NCBI RefSeq assembly: GCF_000770795.1
Contig: NZ_JRKJ01000008.1
Location: forward strand, 204,585 to 268,584
DNA from: Lysobacter dokdonensis DS-58
GTDB taxonomy: Bacteria; Pseudomonadota; Gammaproteobacteria; Xanthomonadales; Xanthomonadaceae
Length of the DNA: 64,000 nucleotides
Direction: 5' to 3'
In this document: positions 22,896 through 31,444 of the stretch, in pieces
Layout of the letters: each line of letters starts with the position of its first letter
How positions within the stretch are numbered: the stretch's first letter is position 1
Position numbers and translations under genes: made by a program
The notes under the pieces: model-generated
Told to the model about the DNA's origin: nothing
Database searches by the model: none
Seen by the model: the letters and a program-made list of their open reading frames with translations, nothing else

Positions 22896-24887
22896 ATGAC
22901 CTACTTCGTCACAGGGGCCACGGGCTTCGTCGGCCGCCACCTGGTCAGCGCGCTGCTCAAGCGCAAGGGCCCCGTCCACGTCCTCGTGCGCAAGGATTCG
23001 CGCAAGAAGCTCGACGCCATCGGCGCGAAGATGGGCTGGGACATGAAGCGCATCGTGCCGGTGGAAGGCGACATGGCCGCCGCGAAATGCGGCGTGGCCG
23101 CCGCGCAATTGCGCGCGCTCAACGGCAAGGTCAAGCACTTCTTCCACCTGGCCGCCGTGTACGACCTCACCGCGAAGGCCGACGTGCAGCGCGTGGCCAA
23201 CGTCGAAGGCACGCAACATGCGCTGGACCTGGCCGCCGCCATCGGCGCGGGCACGTTCCACCACACCTCGTCGATCGCCGCAGCGGGCCTGTATCCCGGC
23301 GTGTGGCGCGAGGACATGTTCGACGAAGCCGAGGGCCTCGACGACCCGTACCTGCGCACCAAGCACGACTCCGAAGGCCTCGTGCGCCGCGAGAAGCGCC
23401 TGAAGTGGCGCATCTACCGGCCGGGCATGGTGGTCGGTCATTCGCAGACCGGCGAGATGGACAAGATCGACGGGCCTTACTACTTCTTTTCCTTCATCAA
23501 GAAATTGCGCGAGATGCTGCCGCAGTGGATGCCGATGCTGGGCATCGAAGGCGGGCGCATCAACATCGTGCCGGTGGACTTCGTGGCCGATGCGATGGAC
23601 CACATCGCGCACAAGCCGAAGCTGGACGGCCACACCTTCCACCTCACCGACCCCGAACCGATGCGGGTGGGCGAAGTGCTCAACGCCTTCGCGCGCGCGG
23701 GGCACGCGCCGGAAATGACGATGCGCATCGATGCGCGCATGTTCGCGTTCGTGCCGGGCGGGGTCCGTGCGGCCGTCGGCAATCTCCCGCCGGTGCGCCG
23801 CTTCATCGGCATGTTGCTGCGCGACTTCCGCATCCCGAAGGAAGTCTTGAAGTTCATCACCTATCCGACGCGCTTCGACAACCGCGAAGCCGAGCGTGCG
23901 CTGAAGGGCAGCGGCATCACCGTGCCGCGCCTGGACACGTATTCGTGGCGGCTGTGGGATTACTGGGAGCGCCACCTCGACCCCGACCTGTTCGTCGACC
24001 GCTCGCTCAAGGGCAAGGTGCGCAACAAGGTCGTGGTGATCACGGGTGGTTCGTCGGGCATCGGCTTGTCGACGGCGCAGCGCGTGGCCGAAGCCGGCGC
24101 GGTCACCGTCATCGTGGCGCGCGGCGAAACCGAGCTGTTCAAGGCGCGCGACGAGATGAAGGCCAAGGGCGGCAAGGTGTTCGCCTACACGGCGGACCTG
24201 GCCGACATGGCCGATTGCGATCGCCTGATCGCCACCGTGCTGAAGGACCACGGCCACGTCGACATCCTGATCAACAACGCCGGCCGTTCGATCCGTCGTT
24301 CGATCGAACTGAGCTACGACCGCTTCCACGATTTCGAACGCACGATGCAGCTGAATTACTTCGGCAGCCTGCGGTTGATCATGGGCTTCCTGCCGACGAT
24401 GACCCATCGCCGCAAGGGCCACATCATCAACATCAGTTCGATCGGCGTGCTGGCCAATTCACCGCGGTTCTCCGCGTACGTCGCGTCGAAGGCGGCGCTG
24501 GATGCGTTCTCGCGCTGCGCGCAGGGCGAGTTGTCGGGCAAGGGCATCGCCTTCACGACGATCAACATGCCGCTGGTGAAGACGCCGATGATCGCGCCGA
24601 CCAAGATGTACGACAGCGTGCCGACGCTGACGACCGAAGAAGCGGCCGACCTGTGCGTCAAGGCGATCATCGAACGCCCGAGCCGCATTGCCACGCGCCT
24701 GGGCATCTTCGCCTCGGTGATCAACGCGCTGGCGCCGAAGGCCTACGAGGTGGTGATGAACACCGCGTTCGAACTGTTCCCGGATTCGGCCGCCGCCAAG
24801 GGCGACAAGAAGGCGCTCAAGGGCGAGACCGAACCGAGCGGGGAGCAGATCGCATTCGCCGCGCTCATGCGCGGCGTGCATTGGTAG
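22896..24887 (+). CDS. Two-domain SDR oxidoreductase, probable fatty acyl-CoA reductase
   Basis: 663 aa from the ATG at 22896 (GGGGAG ten bases upstream). The N-terminal half is an extended SDR: YFVTGATGFVGRHLVSALLK (NADP-binding TGxxGFxG), HTSSIAAAGLYPG and later the YRPGMVVGHS segment. From about residue 370 a second, classical SDR begins: VVVITGGSSGIGLSTAQRVA, NNAGRSIRRSIELSYDR and the catalytic S-x(12)-YVASKAALDAFS. Length and build match the Marinobacter-type fatty acyl-CoA reductase, which reduces acyl-CoA to alcohol through aldehyde. The match is by eye; the substrate is inferred. ACBP and a TetR gene are immediately divergent. Confidence 0.88.
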   Translation: MTYFVTGATGFVGRHLVSALLKRKGPVHVLVRKDSRKKLDAIGAKMGWDMKRIVPVEGDMAAAKCGVAAAQLRALNGKVKHFFHLAAVYDLTAKADVQRVANVEGTQHALDLAAAIGAGTFHHTSSIAAAGLYPGVWREDMFDEAEGLDDPYLRTKHDSEGLVRREKRLKWRIYRPGMVVGHSQTGEMDKIDGPYYFFSFIKKLREMLPQWMPMLGIEGGRINIVPVDFVADAMDHIAHKPKLDGHTFHLTDPEPMRVGEVLNAFARAGHAPEMTMRIDARMFAFVPGGVRAAVGNLPPVRRFIGMLLRDFRIPKEVLKFITYPTRFDNREAERALKGSGITVPRLDTYSWRLWDYWERHLDPDLFVDRSLKGKVRNKVVVITGGSSGIGLSTAQRVAEAGAVTVIVARGETELFKARDEMKAKGGKVFAYTADLADMADCDRLIATVLKDHGHVDILINNAGRSIRRSIELSYDRFHDFERTMQLNYFGSLRLIMGFLPTMTHRRKGHIINISSIGVLANSPRFSAYVASKAALDAFSRCAQGELSGKGIAFTTINMPLVKTPMIAPTKMYDSVPTLTTEEAADLCVKAIIERPSRIATRLGIFASVINALAPKAYEVVMNTAFELFPDSAAAKGDKKALKGETEPSGEQIAFAALMRGVHW

Positions 24888-24890
24888 CGC

Positions 24891-25871
24891 TTAGAGCGTC
24901 GCGCACTGCTTGAAGCGCGGCGCCTGCTCGCTGTGTTCGGGCGGTTCGAGGTACACGCGGGCGGTGCGCAGCGTCGCGTAGCGCGTCAGCACGGTGCAGA
25001 CGGCGTCGAAACGCTCGGTGGAGGTTTCGTCGACCTGCACCTGCAGCGTGGACTTCGTCGACCAGTTCGCGCGGTAGACGCCCGGCAGCGAGGACACGCG
25101 GCGCACGACTTCGGCGCGCTGCAGGTCTTCTTCCTCGGAGGTCATCGGCATCGCCGCCGCGCTCGCCGGTTGCTGCGGTGCGGTGGGCGCCGCGGCATCG
25201 GCTTTCGCGAGTTCGGGCGCGGCCGCGGCCGGGGTGGCGCGCATCGGCGAGGCGACCTGGGGGAGAGGCACCTCGTTGCCACCGAAGGTCGAACCGACCG
25301 CGACGCCGATCACCAGCGCCGCAGCCCACGAGATCCACACGAACATGCGCGCCCGCTTGCTGGCGTCCTTGCGCACGTCCTCGGCCAGGCTCTGTGGGAG
25401 CAGGGGCGCCACTTCGGGCCACAACGCGCCGCCATCGATGAGTTCGACGCGCGCCTCTTCGGCGGCCTTGCGGGCGTCGGGGTCGACCGAGCCGGGGGTG
25501 ACGAGCAGCCCGCTGCGCGCGGCCTGGAACTTCATGGCGGCGACGAATTCGGACACCGATTGCTTCGACAACTTGTACGCCGAGCCGTGCTTGCAGCCCA
25601 GCAGGGCGCGTTCGCCGTTGCGCGTGAGCAGGAATTCTGTCTGCTGGCCGCGATCGGCTTCATCGTCGGGCGTGAGCACGTCGTAGCCGCGGTGCCGCAT
25701 CGCATCGATCACGAAGTGCGAGAACTCACGCCAGCGCATCGCCGAGAGCGCGCGCACGCCGTTGAGGGCTTCGTCCTGGCGGCGGCGGATCGTCCAGAAG
25801 TAAATCGTGCCGAGCGCGCCGATGAGCGCGATGACGACGATGGCGACGACGATCGATGTCGCTGAAGGCAT
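24891..25871 (-). CDS. Membrane-anchored Mrr-like restriction-endonuclease-fold protein
   Basis: 326 aa. Residues about 5-28 form a TM helix (IVVAIVVIALIGALGTIYFW). The next domain resembles the Mrr-cat fold: WREFSHFVIDAMRHRGYDVL, QTEFLLTRNGERALLGCKHG, QSVSEFVAAMKFQAARSGLL then VTPG and EEARVELIDGGALWPEV. The usual D-x9-11-Q-x-K core is degenerate: TEF replaces the D, and GCK replaces QCK. A second TM segment (MFVWISWAAALVIGVAVG) is near residue 180, then an Ala/Pro-rich linker and a small beta domain with PGVYRANWSTKSTLQVQVD. Such proteins occur widely in Xanthomonadaceae; a nuclease activity is doubtful. Confidence 0.8.
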   Translation of the reverse strand: MPSATSIVVAIVVIALIGALGTIYFWTIRRRQDEALNGVRALSAMRWREFSHFVIDAMRHRGYDVLTPDDEADRGQQTEFLLTRNGERALLGCKHGSAYKLSKQSVSEFVAAMKFQAARSGLLVTPGSVDPDARKAAEEARVELIDGGALWPEVAPLLPQSLAEDVRKDASKRARMFVWISWAAALVIGVAVGSTFGGNEVPLPQVASPMRATPAAAAPELAKADAAAPTAPQQPASAAAMPMTSEEEDLQRAEVVRRVSSLPGVYRANWSTKSTLQVQVDETSTERFDAVCTVLTRYATLRTARVYLEPPEHSEQAPRFKQCATL

Positions 25872-25942
25872 GCAGGGTCTGCGAACGGCGGGGGGCGGCG
25901 CATCTTACGCCAGCGGCCGCTGTACGCCGTGTAACACAGGTG

Positions 25943-26010
25943 TAAAAAAAGCCCGCCAGTCCGAAACCGTCAGGGGAGGGGAGCGACGGAAACGCGTTGG
26001 ACTGGCGGGC
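25943..26010 (-). terminator. Rho-independent terminator of the phasin gene
   Basis: A 12-bp stem: GCCCGCCAGTCC (25951-25962) pairs with GGACTGGCGGGC (25999-26010), followed on the minus strand by TTTTTTTA (25950-25943). The 36-base loop has its own CCGTC/GACGG pair. It starts 15 bases after the phasin stop. Confidence 0.85.
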
Positions 26011-26025
26011 GTAGCGGGTTGCGGG

Positions 26026-26559
26026 TCAGACGACGGCTTGCTTCTTGGTCGCCTTCTTGCGCGCGTGCTTGGCCGGCGCCCGGGCGGGCGCGGCGGAGGT
26101 GGTGGTACGGCGCGGAGAGACGCGGCGAAGCTCGGCAGTGAGCGCATCGACGCGATCGGCCAGCGCGCCGAGGTCTTCGCGATTGGGCACGCCGAGCTTG
26201 ATCAGTGCGCGCTGGACGCGATCTTCGAACACCTTCTCGAGGCGATCCCAGGTGTCGGCGGCGCGTTCGCGCGCCTGGCCGACGCGGTTCTCGACGGCGT
26301 CGCGCACGACATCGGCGCGATTGCCCGCGAGCTTGCGCGCGGTCTGCTCCAGGTTCAGCCCTTCCTTGACCAGGCCTTCGAACAGGCGCGTGCCTTCGAC
26401 CTGCGCGCGCCCGAAGGCGCCGACGCCGGCGAGCCAGATCTGCTGCGCCGATTCGCTGAGGGACTTCGTGAGCCGTTCGGCCTGCGCCTGTTGCGAGGCG
26501 CTGGCGGCGGCCGACTTGCGGGCGGTCTTCTTGGCGGCGGTCTTCTTCAGCTTGGCCAT
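26026..26559 (-). CDS. Phasin-family PHA granule-associated protein
   Basis: 177 aa from ATG at 26559 (AAGGA 8 bases upstream). N-terminal AKLKKTAAKKTARKSAAASA, then the phasin core SESAQQIWLAGVGAFGRAQV, GTRLFEGLVKEGLNLEQTAR and a coiled-coil stretch ENRVGQARERAADTWDRLEK with VFEDRVQRALIKLGVPNRED. The tail is an Ala/Lys-rich, histone-like region (ARAPAKHARKKATKKQ). This is the build of PhaF/PhaI-type phasins, which coat PHA granules and, with the basic tail, can bind the nucleoid. A patatin gene and a PHA system gene lie nearby. Confidence 0.9.
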   Translation of the reverse strand: MAKLKKTAAKKTARKSAAASASQQAQAERLTKSLSESAQQIWLAGVGAFGRAQVEGTRLFEGLVKEGLNLEQTARKLAGNRADVVRDAVENRVGQARERAADTWDRLEKVFEDRVQRALIKLGVPNREDLGALADRVDALTAELRRVSPRRTTTSAAPARAPAKHARKKATKKQAVV

Positions 26560-26633
26560 GGTGTGGCGTCCTTTGCGGGATTGCGACCCAGATTCCAGCG
26601 CAACGCTAGAGCATTCACACCAAGGTGGCGGGC

Positions 26634-27866
26634 TCAGCGTTGCGTCGCGATGAAATGGTCCACCTCGTCCAGCGCCCGGCGCAGGCGCGCGGTGGTTTCC
26701 GTGGCGCGCGGGCGCTTCGGGAGGCCGTCGACGATCGAGCGGGTCGCATCGTTGACGACCTCCTCGCGCAGCGACAGGCCGTGGGCCCGGAGCACGGGTT
26801 CGAGTTCGGCCGCACGCGCGCGCAGGTCGTCGAGCGTGTTGCGGTAGGCCAGCTCGCACACGCGGCGTCGCGCGGCGAAGGAGAAGACGTTGGTGAAGAA
26901 CAACTCGCCGTCGTCGCTGTTGGGTTCGAAGACGAGCTGGTCGATGTTCGGATAGGTCTGCGCGTAACGCTGCAGGCCGACCTGCATGCGCGATTGCAGC
27001 AGCGTGCGGAAGGTCTGCGAGAGCACGACGGGCAGGCCGCCTTCCGAGAGCCGCGAATCGATACCGTCGGGCGCGCGGCGCGCGACGTTGGCGTCGAAGG
27101 GCACCAGCGGATTGATGCCGATCAGCAGGTCGACGCCTTTCTCCAGCAGCAGCGAGGCGTGCATCGTGCGGCGCAGCGCGCCGTCGACGAAATGCCGTCC
27201 GCGCACTTCGACCGGTGCATACAGGCCCGGTAACGCGGCGCTGGCCTGCACCGCGCGCGAGATCGGGATGTCGTCCCAATCGGTGTCGCCGAAACGCACG
27301 GCCTTGCCGCTGTCGAGCTCGACCGCCACGACGTACAGCGGCGCGGCCAGTTCGCGGAAATCGTTGCTGCGGCCGCGGCGCGTGAACACCTCGCGCAGGA
27401 AGCGCTCGATTTCCGTGCTGTCGAAGAAGCCCGTCGGCACCAGGCCGCCGAAGCGGTTGATCGCGTCCGACCAGCGCGAATCGCCGCGACGGAACACGAT
27501 GTCGCGCCACCACTCCATCGCCAGCTTCGGCGCACCGGCGGCGCGGCGCATGTACTCGATGAAGGCCGGGCGCAGGAAGGTTTCCGGGCGGAACTGCACG
27601 TCGTCGCTGTCGCCGGTGATGAAGATCCGGCACATCTCGGCCGTGTCCATGCGGTTGGCCAGGCCCGCGGCGAGGAATGCGCCGGAGCTCACGCCGACGT
27701 AGCAATCCAGGCGCGTCAGGTCGAGGCCGTCGATGGCCTCGTCCATCGCGCGCAGGGCGCCGAGTTCGTACATGCCGCCGATGGGGCCGCCGCCCGCGAC
27801 GGCCAGGCCGATCTTGGGAGGGCGGGGAAGCGAAGGGCGGTCGCGCGCCGTATGGAGGGAAAGCAT
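26634..27866 (-). CDS. Patatin-like phospholipase family protein
   Basis: 410 aa from ATG at 27866. The oxyanion loop GGGPIGGMYELG (about 25-36), the nucleophile elbow GVSSG (Ser60) and the Asp of the DG dyad in RGRHFVDGALRRTMHASLLL are all visible. It also has LPGLYAPVEVRG. A serine lipid hydrolase, probably an intracellular phospholipase or, given the phasin neighbour, possibly a granule-linked esterase; the latter is inference. No signal peptide and no TM helix. The only same-strand gene next to it is the phasin, 75 bases downstream. Confidence 0.9.
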   Translation of the reverse strand: MLSLHTARDRPSLPRPPKIGLAVAGGGPIGGMYELGALRAMDEAIDGLDLTRLDCYVGVSSGAFLAAGLANRMDTAEMCRIFITGDSDDVQFRPETFLRPAFIEYMRRAAGAPKLAMEWWRDIVFRRGDSRWSDAINRFGGLVPTGFFDSTEIERFLREVFTRRGRSNDFRELAAPLYVVAVELDSGKAVRFGDTDWDDIPISRAVQASAALPGLYAPVEVRGRHFVDGALRRTMHASLLLEKGVDLLIGINPLVPFDANVARRAPDGIDSRLSEGGLPVVLSQTFRTLLQSRMQVGLQRYAQTYPNIDQLVFEPNSDDGELFFTNVFSFAARRRVCELAYRNTLDDLRARAAELEPVLRAHGLSLREEVVNDATRSIVDGLPKRPRATETTARLRRALDEVDHFIATQR

Positions 27867-27916
27867 CGGGCGAGTGTAGCGGCGGCCGCCGTGAAAAAAG
27901 CTCTTATGCTTCCCGG

Positions 27917-28633
27917 ATGTCGCGCCACGCCGACCTCGTCCACCGCCTGCAGCGCCGCTTGGCGTGCCACCAGGCGTTGCACGACCCGGCGCGCGAGCCG
28001 CGCAACGGGCTGCGCTGGCTGCCGGAGGTGCGGCGCTGGCAGGCCGCGCGGCTGGAGCGCAGCTTCCGGCGCTTCCTCGACGACCCGCGCCGCGCCGCCG
28101 CCGCGCGTTTCTTCCTGACCGATGTCTACGGCGACCACGACTTCACCCGGCGCGACGCCGACATCGCCCGCGTGTTGCCCACGATGCAGCGCCTGCTGCC
28201 CAGCGCCTTGCTCTCGACCGTGGGCGACGGTATCGCGCTCGGCGCGCTGACCCATGCGCTGGATCTGCGGATGGCACAGGCGCTCGGTGCGATCTCGCCC
28301 AACGGGCGGCGCCTGGACGATGCGCGCTATTCGGACGCCTATCGGCACGTGGGCCTGCCGCGCCTGCGGGACCGGCAGATCGACCTGATCCGCGATGTCG
28401 GCCTCGGCCTGGGCGGCGCGTTGCGCATGCCGGGGATCACGCCATTGCTCAAGCTCTCGCGCGGCCCGGCGCATGCGGCGGGGCTGTCGGAGTTGCAGGG
28501 GTTCCTCGAACGCGGCGTGGCCGCATTCAAACAGCTCGGCGATGCCGATGCGTTCCTCGCGGAAATCCAGCGCGGCGAGCGGGAGATCGCGACGCGGTTG
28601 CGGGCCGGCGCGGCCGACCCGTTCGGCGTTTAG
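27917..28633 (+). CDS. Hypothetical protein with FFL-DVYGDHDF motif
   Basis: 238 aa from the ATG at 27917. A helical protein beginning SRHADLVHRLQRRLACHQAL, with a very characteristic AARFFLTDVYGDHDFTRRDA motif and ADIARVLPTMQRLLPSALLS. Proteins with this motif form a conserved family of unknown function in Gammaproteobacteria and Betaproteobacteria, usually beside phasin or PHA-system genes, as here. Function unknown. It is divergent from the patatin gene; its stop is only 4 bases from the PHA-system-gene stop. Confidence 0.8.
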   Translation: MSRHADLVHRLQRRLACHQALHDPAREPRNGLRWLPEVRRWQAARLERSFRRFLDDPRRAAAARFFLTDVYGDHDFTRRDADIARVLPTMQRLLPSALLSTVGDGIALGALTHALDLRMAQALGAISPNGRRLDDARYSDAYRHVGLPRLRDRQIDLIRDVGLGLGGALRMPGITPLLKLSRGPAHAAGLSELQGFLERGVAAFKQLGDADAFLAEIQRGEREIATRLRAGAADPFGV

Positions 28634-28637
28634 CCGG

Positions 28638-28913
28638 TCAGGCGAACTTTTCGTCGAGCACGCGGCGGATCTGCTCTTCGATCTGCCCCTTCATCATCGA
28701 CAGCATGAACCCGAGCTGCGCGGTGACGTGCAGCGCGTCCTTTTCCAGCGCGATGTGCCCGTCCACGCCGGAGCGGGTGAAGTGCAGCGTGTCGCCTTCC
28801 CAGCGCGACTGCATGTCGAAGCGTTCATCGAGCTTGGCCGCGACTTCCTCGAGCGACTTGCGCGCCTTGGCCATCGGCTGGGAATGCGGGTGGCGGATAT
28901 CGATTTTCGACAT
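28638..28913 (-). CDS. Polyhydroxyalkanoic acid system family protein
   Basis: 91 aa from ATG at 28913. SKIDIRHPHSQPMAKARKSL then EEVAAKLDERFDMQSRWEGD, TLHFTRSGVDGHIALEKDAL and LGFMLSMMKGQIEEQIRRVL match the TIGR02610 family (PHA_gran_rgn), small cytoplasmic proteins found with phasins. Function not established beyond the association. With the phasin at 26.0 kb this suggests PHA or granule metabolism in the organism, although no phaC is in the window. Confidence 0.88.
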   Translation of the reverse strand: MSKIDIRHPHSQPMAKARKSLEEVAAKLDERFDMQSRWEGDTLHFTRSGVDGHIALEKDALHVTAQLGFMLSMMKGQIEEQIRRVLDEKFA

Positions 28914-28965
28914 GGGTGCGTTGGGCCTGCGGACTTTCCTGCATTGTCTGCTAGATTGCCGCGCG

Positions 28966-29778
28966 GTGGATACCTTGCGATTGCGCTTTCCCGATTCCAA
29001 CCAGCCCGACGCCGGCATCGGCCCGGGGCTGCACGGCATCGGCCGCTCGGCCGATGGCGCGCTCGCGCTCGTGCCCGAGGGCGGACGCATGCTCGCGCAG
29101 TTGTGCGTCGACCGCCGCGGCACGTGGCTCAAGCTCACGGACGGCGCACGCACCGTCCATGTCAACGGCCGCCCGGTGAAGCACATGGCGATGTTGCGCA
29201 TCGGCGATGCGATCTACATCGACGGCCGGCAGGCGCTGCTGCTCGGGGTGCCGCGCGAACGCGACCCGTTGCCCGCGCCGGGCGGCGAGGGCGGTGATGC
29301 GCGCGTGCTGTTGCGCGGCGTCGGCGGCCAGTACCACGGGCGCAGCTTCACGCTGGACCGGCCGCGCCTGGTGGGCCGCGGCGTGGAATGCGACATCCGC
29401 ATCGACGACCCCGCCTTCCCCGAACGCCATGCGCGCATCGACGTGCAGCAGGGCCAAGTCGTGCTGCGCGGCATCAACGGCGCCGAGCCCAGCCAGGTCA
29501 ACGGCGAGCCAGCGCGCGAAGCGGTGCTGCGCACGGGCGACCAGATCGTGTTCGACGCGCACCATCGTTTCGTCGTTGAATCACCGGGGCGCCCGTCGCT
29601 GGTGCACGATGCGATGGCCCCGCCGTTGCCCGACGACATCGACCTCGAACATTCCGACGCGCCGCTGCGCTCCCCGCGCCCGGCGCGCAACGCACGCCGC
29701 CTGCCGTGGCTGCTGCTCGCCGCCGTACTGCTGGCGGCCGCGCTCAGCGCGATCTTGCTGTTCGGTACGCCCGGATAG
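28966..29778 (+). CDS. FHA-domain membrane-anchored protein
   Basis: 270 aa from the GTG at 28966 (V-D-T-L-R-L-R-F start); an ATG at 28912 would add 18 residues and neither has a strong ribosome binding site. Residues about 10-85 look like a degenerate FHA unit (GIGRSADGALALV, VNGRPVKHMAMLRIGDAIYI). Residues about 120-205 are a proper FHA domain: RLVGRGVECDIRIDDPAFPE, RHARIDVQQGQVVLRGINGA and REAVLRTGDQIVFD. FHA domains bind phospho-threonine. A C-terminal TM helix (WLLLAAVLLAAALSAILLFG) fixes it in the membrane. The 3' end overlaps msrQ by 35 bases. Confidence 0.85.
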   Translation: MDTLRLRFPDSNQPDAGIGPGLHGIGRSADGALALVPEGGRMLAQLCVDRRGTWLKLTDGARTVHVNGRPVKHMAMLRIGDAIYIDGRQALLLGVPRERDPLPAPGGEGGDARVLLRGVGGQYHGRSFTLDRPRLVGRGVECDIRIDDPAFPERHARIDVQQGQVVLRGINGAEPSQVNGEPAREAVLRTGDQIVFDAHHRFVVESPGRPSLVHDAMAPPLPDDIDLEHSDAPLRSPRPARNARRLPWLLLAAVLLAAALSAILLFGTPG

Positions 29779-30349
29779 CGCGCCAACCGAGCAACACCGC
29801 GAGGATGGCCGCGTACAACGCCGGCTCACGGATGTCGGACTTCACCAGCCACCAGAAGTGCAGCACGGCGAGCACGCCGATCGCATACACGAGCTTGTGC
29901 AGGCGCGCCCAGTTGCGGCCCAGGCGCTTGATCCAGCCCTTCGTCGAGGTGATCGCCAGCGGCACCAGCAGCAGCCATGCGGTGAACCCGACCGTGATGT
30001 ACGGGCGCTTGGCGATCTCGGCGAAGATCGTCGTCCAGTAGCCGCGCAAGTCGAGCACCAGGTACGCGCTGAAGTGCAGGGTCGCGTAGAAGAACGCGTA
30101 CAGCCCGAGCATCCGGCGGAAGCGGATGAGCACCGTCTGGTTGGTCAGCTGCCGCAACGGCGTGATCGCCAGCGCCAGCATCAGGAAGCGCAGCGCCCAC
30201 AGGCCGAGGAAATGTTCGATCTCGGCGACGGGGTCCGCGCCCAGGCCGTTGCCGGTGAGCGCGACTTCGCGGATCTTCAGGCCGATCCACACCGCGGGCA
30301 GCAGGGCGAGTGCATGCACGACGCCCTTGGCGATCGCGACCGCCTTCAA
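29744..30349 (-). CDS. msrQ: MsrQ, heme-binding membrane subunit of the MsrPQ methionine-sulfoxide reductase
   Basis: 201 aa from the TTG at 30349, whose AGGA is seven bases upstream. An in-frame GTG two codons earlier is too close to that AGGA. The start overlaps the msrP stop (TTTTGA). Six hydrophobic segments with family text FLGLWALRFLMLALAITPLR, RMLGLYAFFYATLHFSAYLV, KRPYITVGFTAWLLLVPLAI then TSTKGWIKRLGRNWARLHKL and VYAIGVLAVLHFWWL. Conserved His in ATLHFS, WARLHKL and LHFWW are the heme ligands. It passes electrons from the quinone pool to periplasmic MsrP for repair of oxidised methionine. Confidence 0.95.
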   Translation of the reverse strand: MKAVAIAKGVVHALALLPAVWIGLKIREVALTGNGLGADPVAEIEHFLGLWALRFLMLALAITPLRQLTNQTVLIRFRRMLGLYAFFYATLHFSAYLVLDLRGYWTTIFAEIAKRPYITVGFTAWLLLVPLAITSTKGWIKRLGRNWARLHKLVYAIGVLAVLHFWWLVKSDIREPALYAAILAVLLGWRAIRAYRTARSR

Positions 30350-31317
30350 AACCACTTCCTGAGATCCATCCCCGCGTACATCGACGCGACCTGCGGTCCG
30401 TAGCCGTTGAAGGGCTTGGTCGGAATTCGGTCGGCGAACAGCTTGCTCGCCGTGCCCGCGATGCGGCGCTCGGTCTTCTGGCTCCAGCGCGGATGGTCGA
30501 CCGCCGGATTGACGTTGGAGAAGAACCCGTACTCGTCGGGCTGCATGGCATGCCACGCGGTCTCCGGCATCTTCTCGACGAACTCGATGCGCACGATCGA
30601 CTTGATGCTCTTGAACCCGTACTTCCACGGCACGACCAGCCGCAACGGCGCGCCGTTCTGCTGCGGCAACGGTTTGCCGTACAGGCCGGTGGCGAGCAAA
30701 GCCAGCGGGTTCATGGCTTCATCGATGCGCAGGCCCTCGCGATACGGCCAATCGAGGATCGGCGAACGGATGCCCGGCATCTGCGCGGGGTCGCCGAGGG
30801 TGACGAAGGCGACGTATTTCGCCTTCGACGTCGGCTGGAAGCGCTTGAGCACGGAGGCGAGCGGCACGCCCAGCCACGGGATCACCATCGACCAGCCTTC
30901 GACGCATCGCAGCCGGTACACTCGCTCTTCGGGCTTGAGTCCCTTCAGCAGATCATCGAAGGACACCGTACCGGGCTTTTCGCATTGCCCATCCACGATC
31001 ACGCGCCACGGCCTGGTGCGCAGCGTCTTGCGCGCCTGCGACGGGTCGGCCTTGCCGCTGCCGAACTCGTAGAAGTTGTTGTACGAGGTCACGTCTTCGT
31101 AACGCGTCAGCTCCTCGGTGGTGCGGAAGCCCGACTTCGCCTGCTCGGGCGTGATCGCGACTTTCGAGGGTGGAGGCGGCGGCGCGGCTTCGCTGCAACC
31201 GGCCAGCGCGAGCGCGGGCGTCGCGGCGAAGGCGGCGAGCAGCCGGCGGCGGTCGGCGTACACCGCTTCGTCGGTGATTTCGGACGCTGGAATGCGCAGG
31301 GCATCGCGCAGGGACAT
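30346..31317 (-). CDS. msrP: MsrP, periplasmic molybdopterin methionine-sulfoxide reductase
   Basis: 323 aa from ATG at 31317. Sulfite-oxidase-type Moco domain: RVYRLRCVEGWSMVIPWLGV carries the molybdenum-ligating Cys138, followed by PLASVLKRFQPTSKAKYVAF and QNGAPLRLVVPWKYGFKSIK. The Tat-type signal (ADRRRLLAAFAATPAL) contains a lipobox-like LAGC41, so the protein may be lipidated rather than free in the periplasm; E. coli MsrP is soluble. It repairs protein methionine sulfoxide after oxidative stress. It forms an operon with msrQ and is divergent from serC. Confidence 0.95.
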   Translation of the reverse strand: MSLRDALRIPASEITDEAVYADRRRLLAAFAATPALALAGCSEAAPPPPPSKVAITPEQAKSGFRTTEELTRYEDVTSYNNFYEFGSGKADPSQARKTLRTRPWRVIVDGQCEKPGTVSFDDLLKGLKPEERVYRLRCVEGWSMVIPWLGVPLASVLKRFQPTSKAKYVAFVTLGDPAQMPGIRSPILDWPYREGLRIDEAMNPLALLATGLYGKPLPQQNGAPLRLVVPWKYGFKSIKSIVRIEFVEKMPETAWHAMQPDEYGFFSNVNPAVDHPRWSQKTERRIAGTASKLFADRIPTKPFNGYGPQVASMYAGMDLRKWF

Positions 31318-31444
31318 GGCCGGCTTCCTCGGGGTCGATGGAATCAGTTACGCCTGAAAGCGTCGAGCGGATGCGAATGGCCGAGTGTCCGCTCGAATTT
31401 CGGTGTTGCATACTGCCGGCAACCCACATAGCGACGAGTCTTCG

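Noticed and set aside
30310..31431. A 373-codon plus-strand frame
   Set aside because: Antisense to msrP, which is a certain gene.
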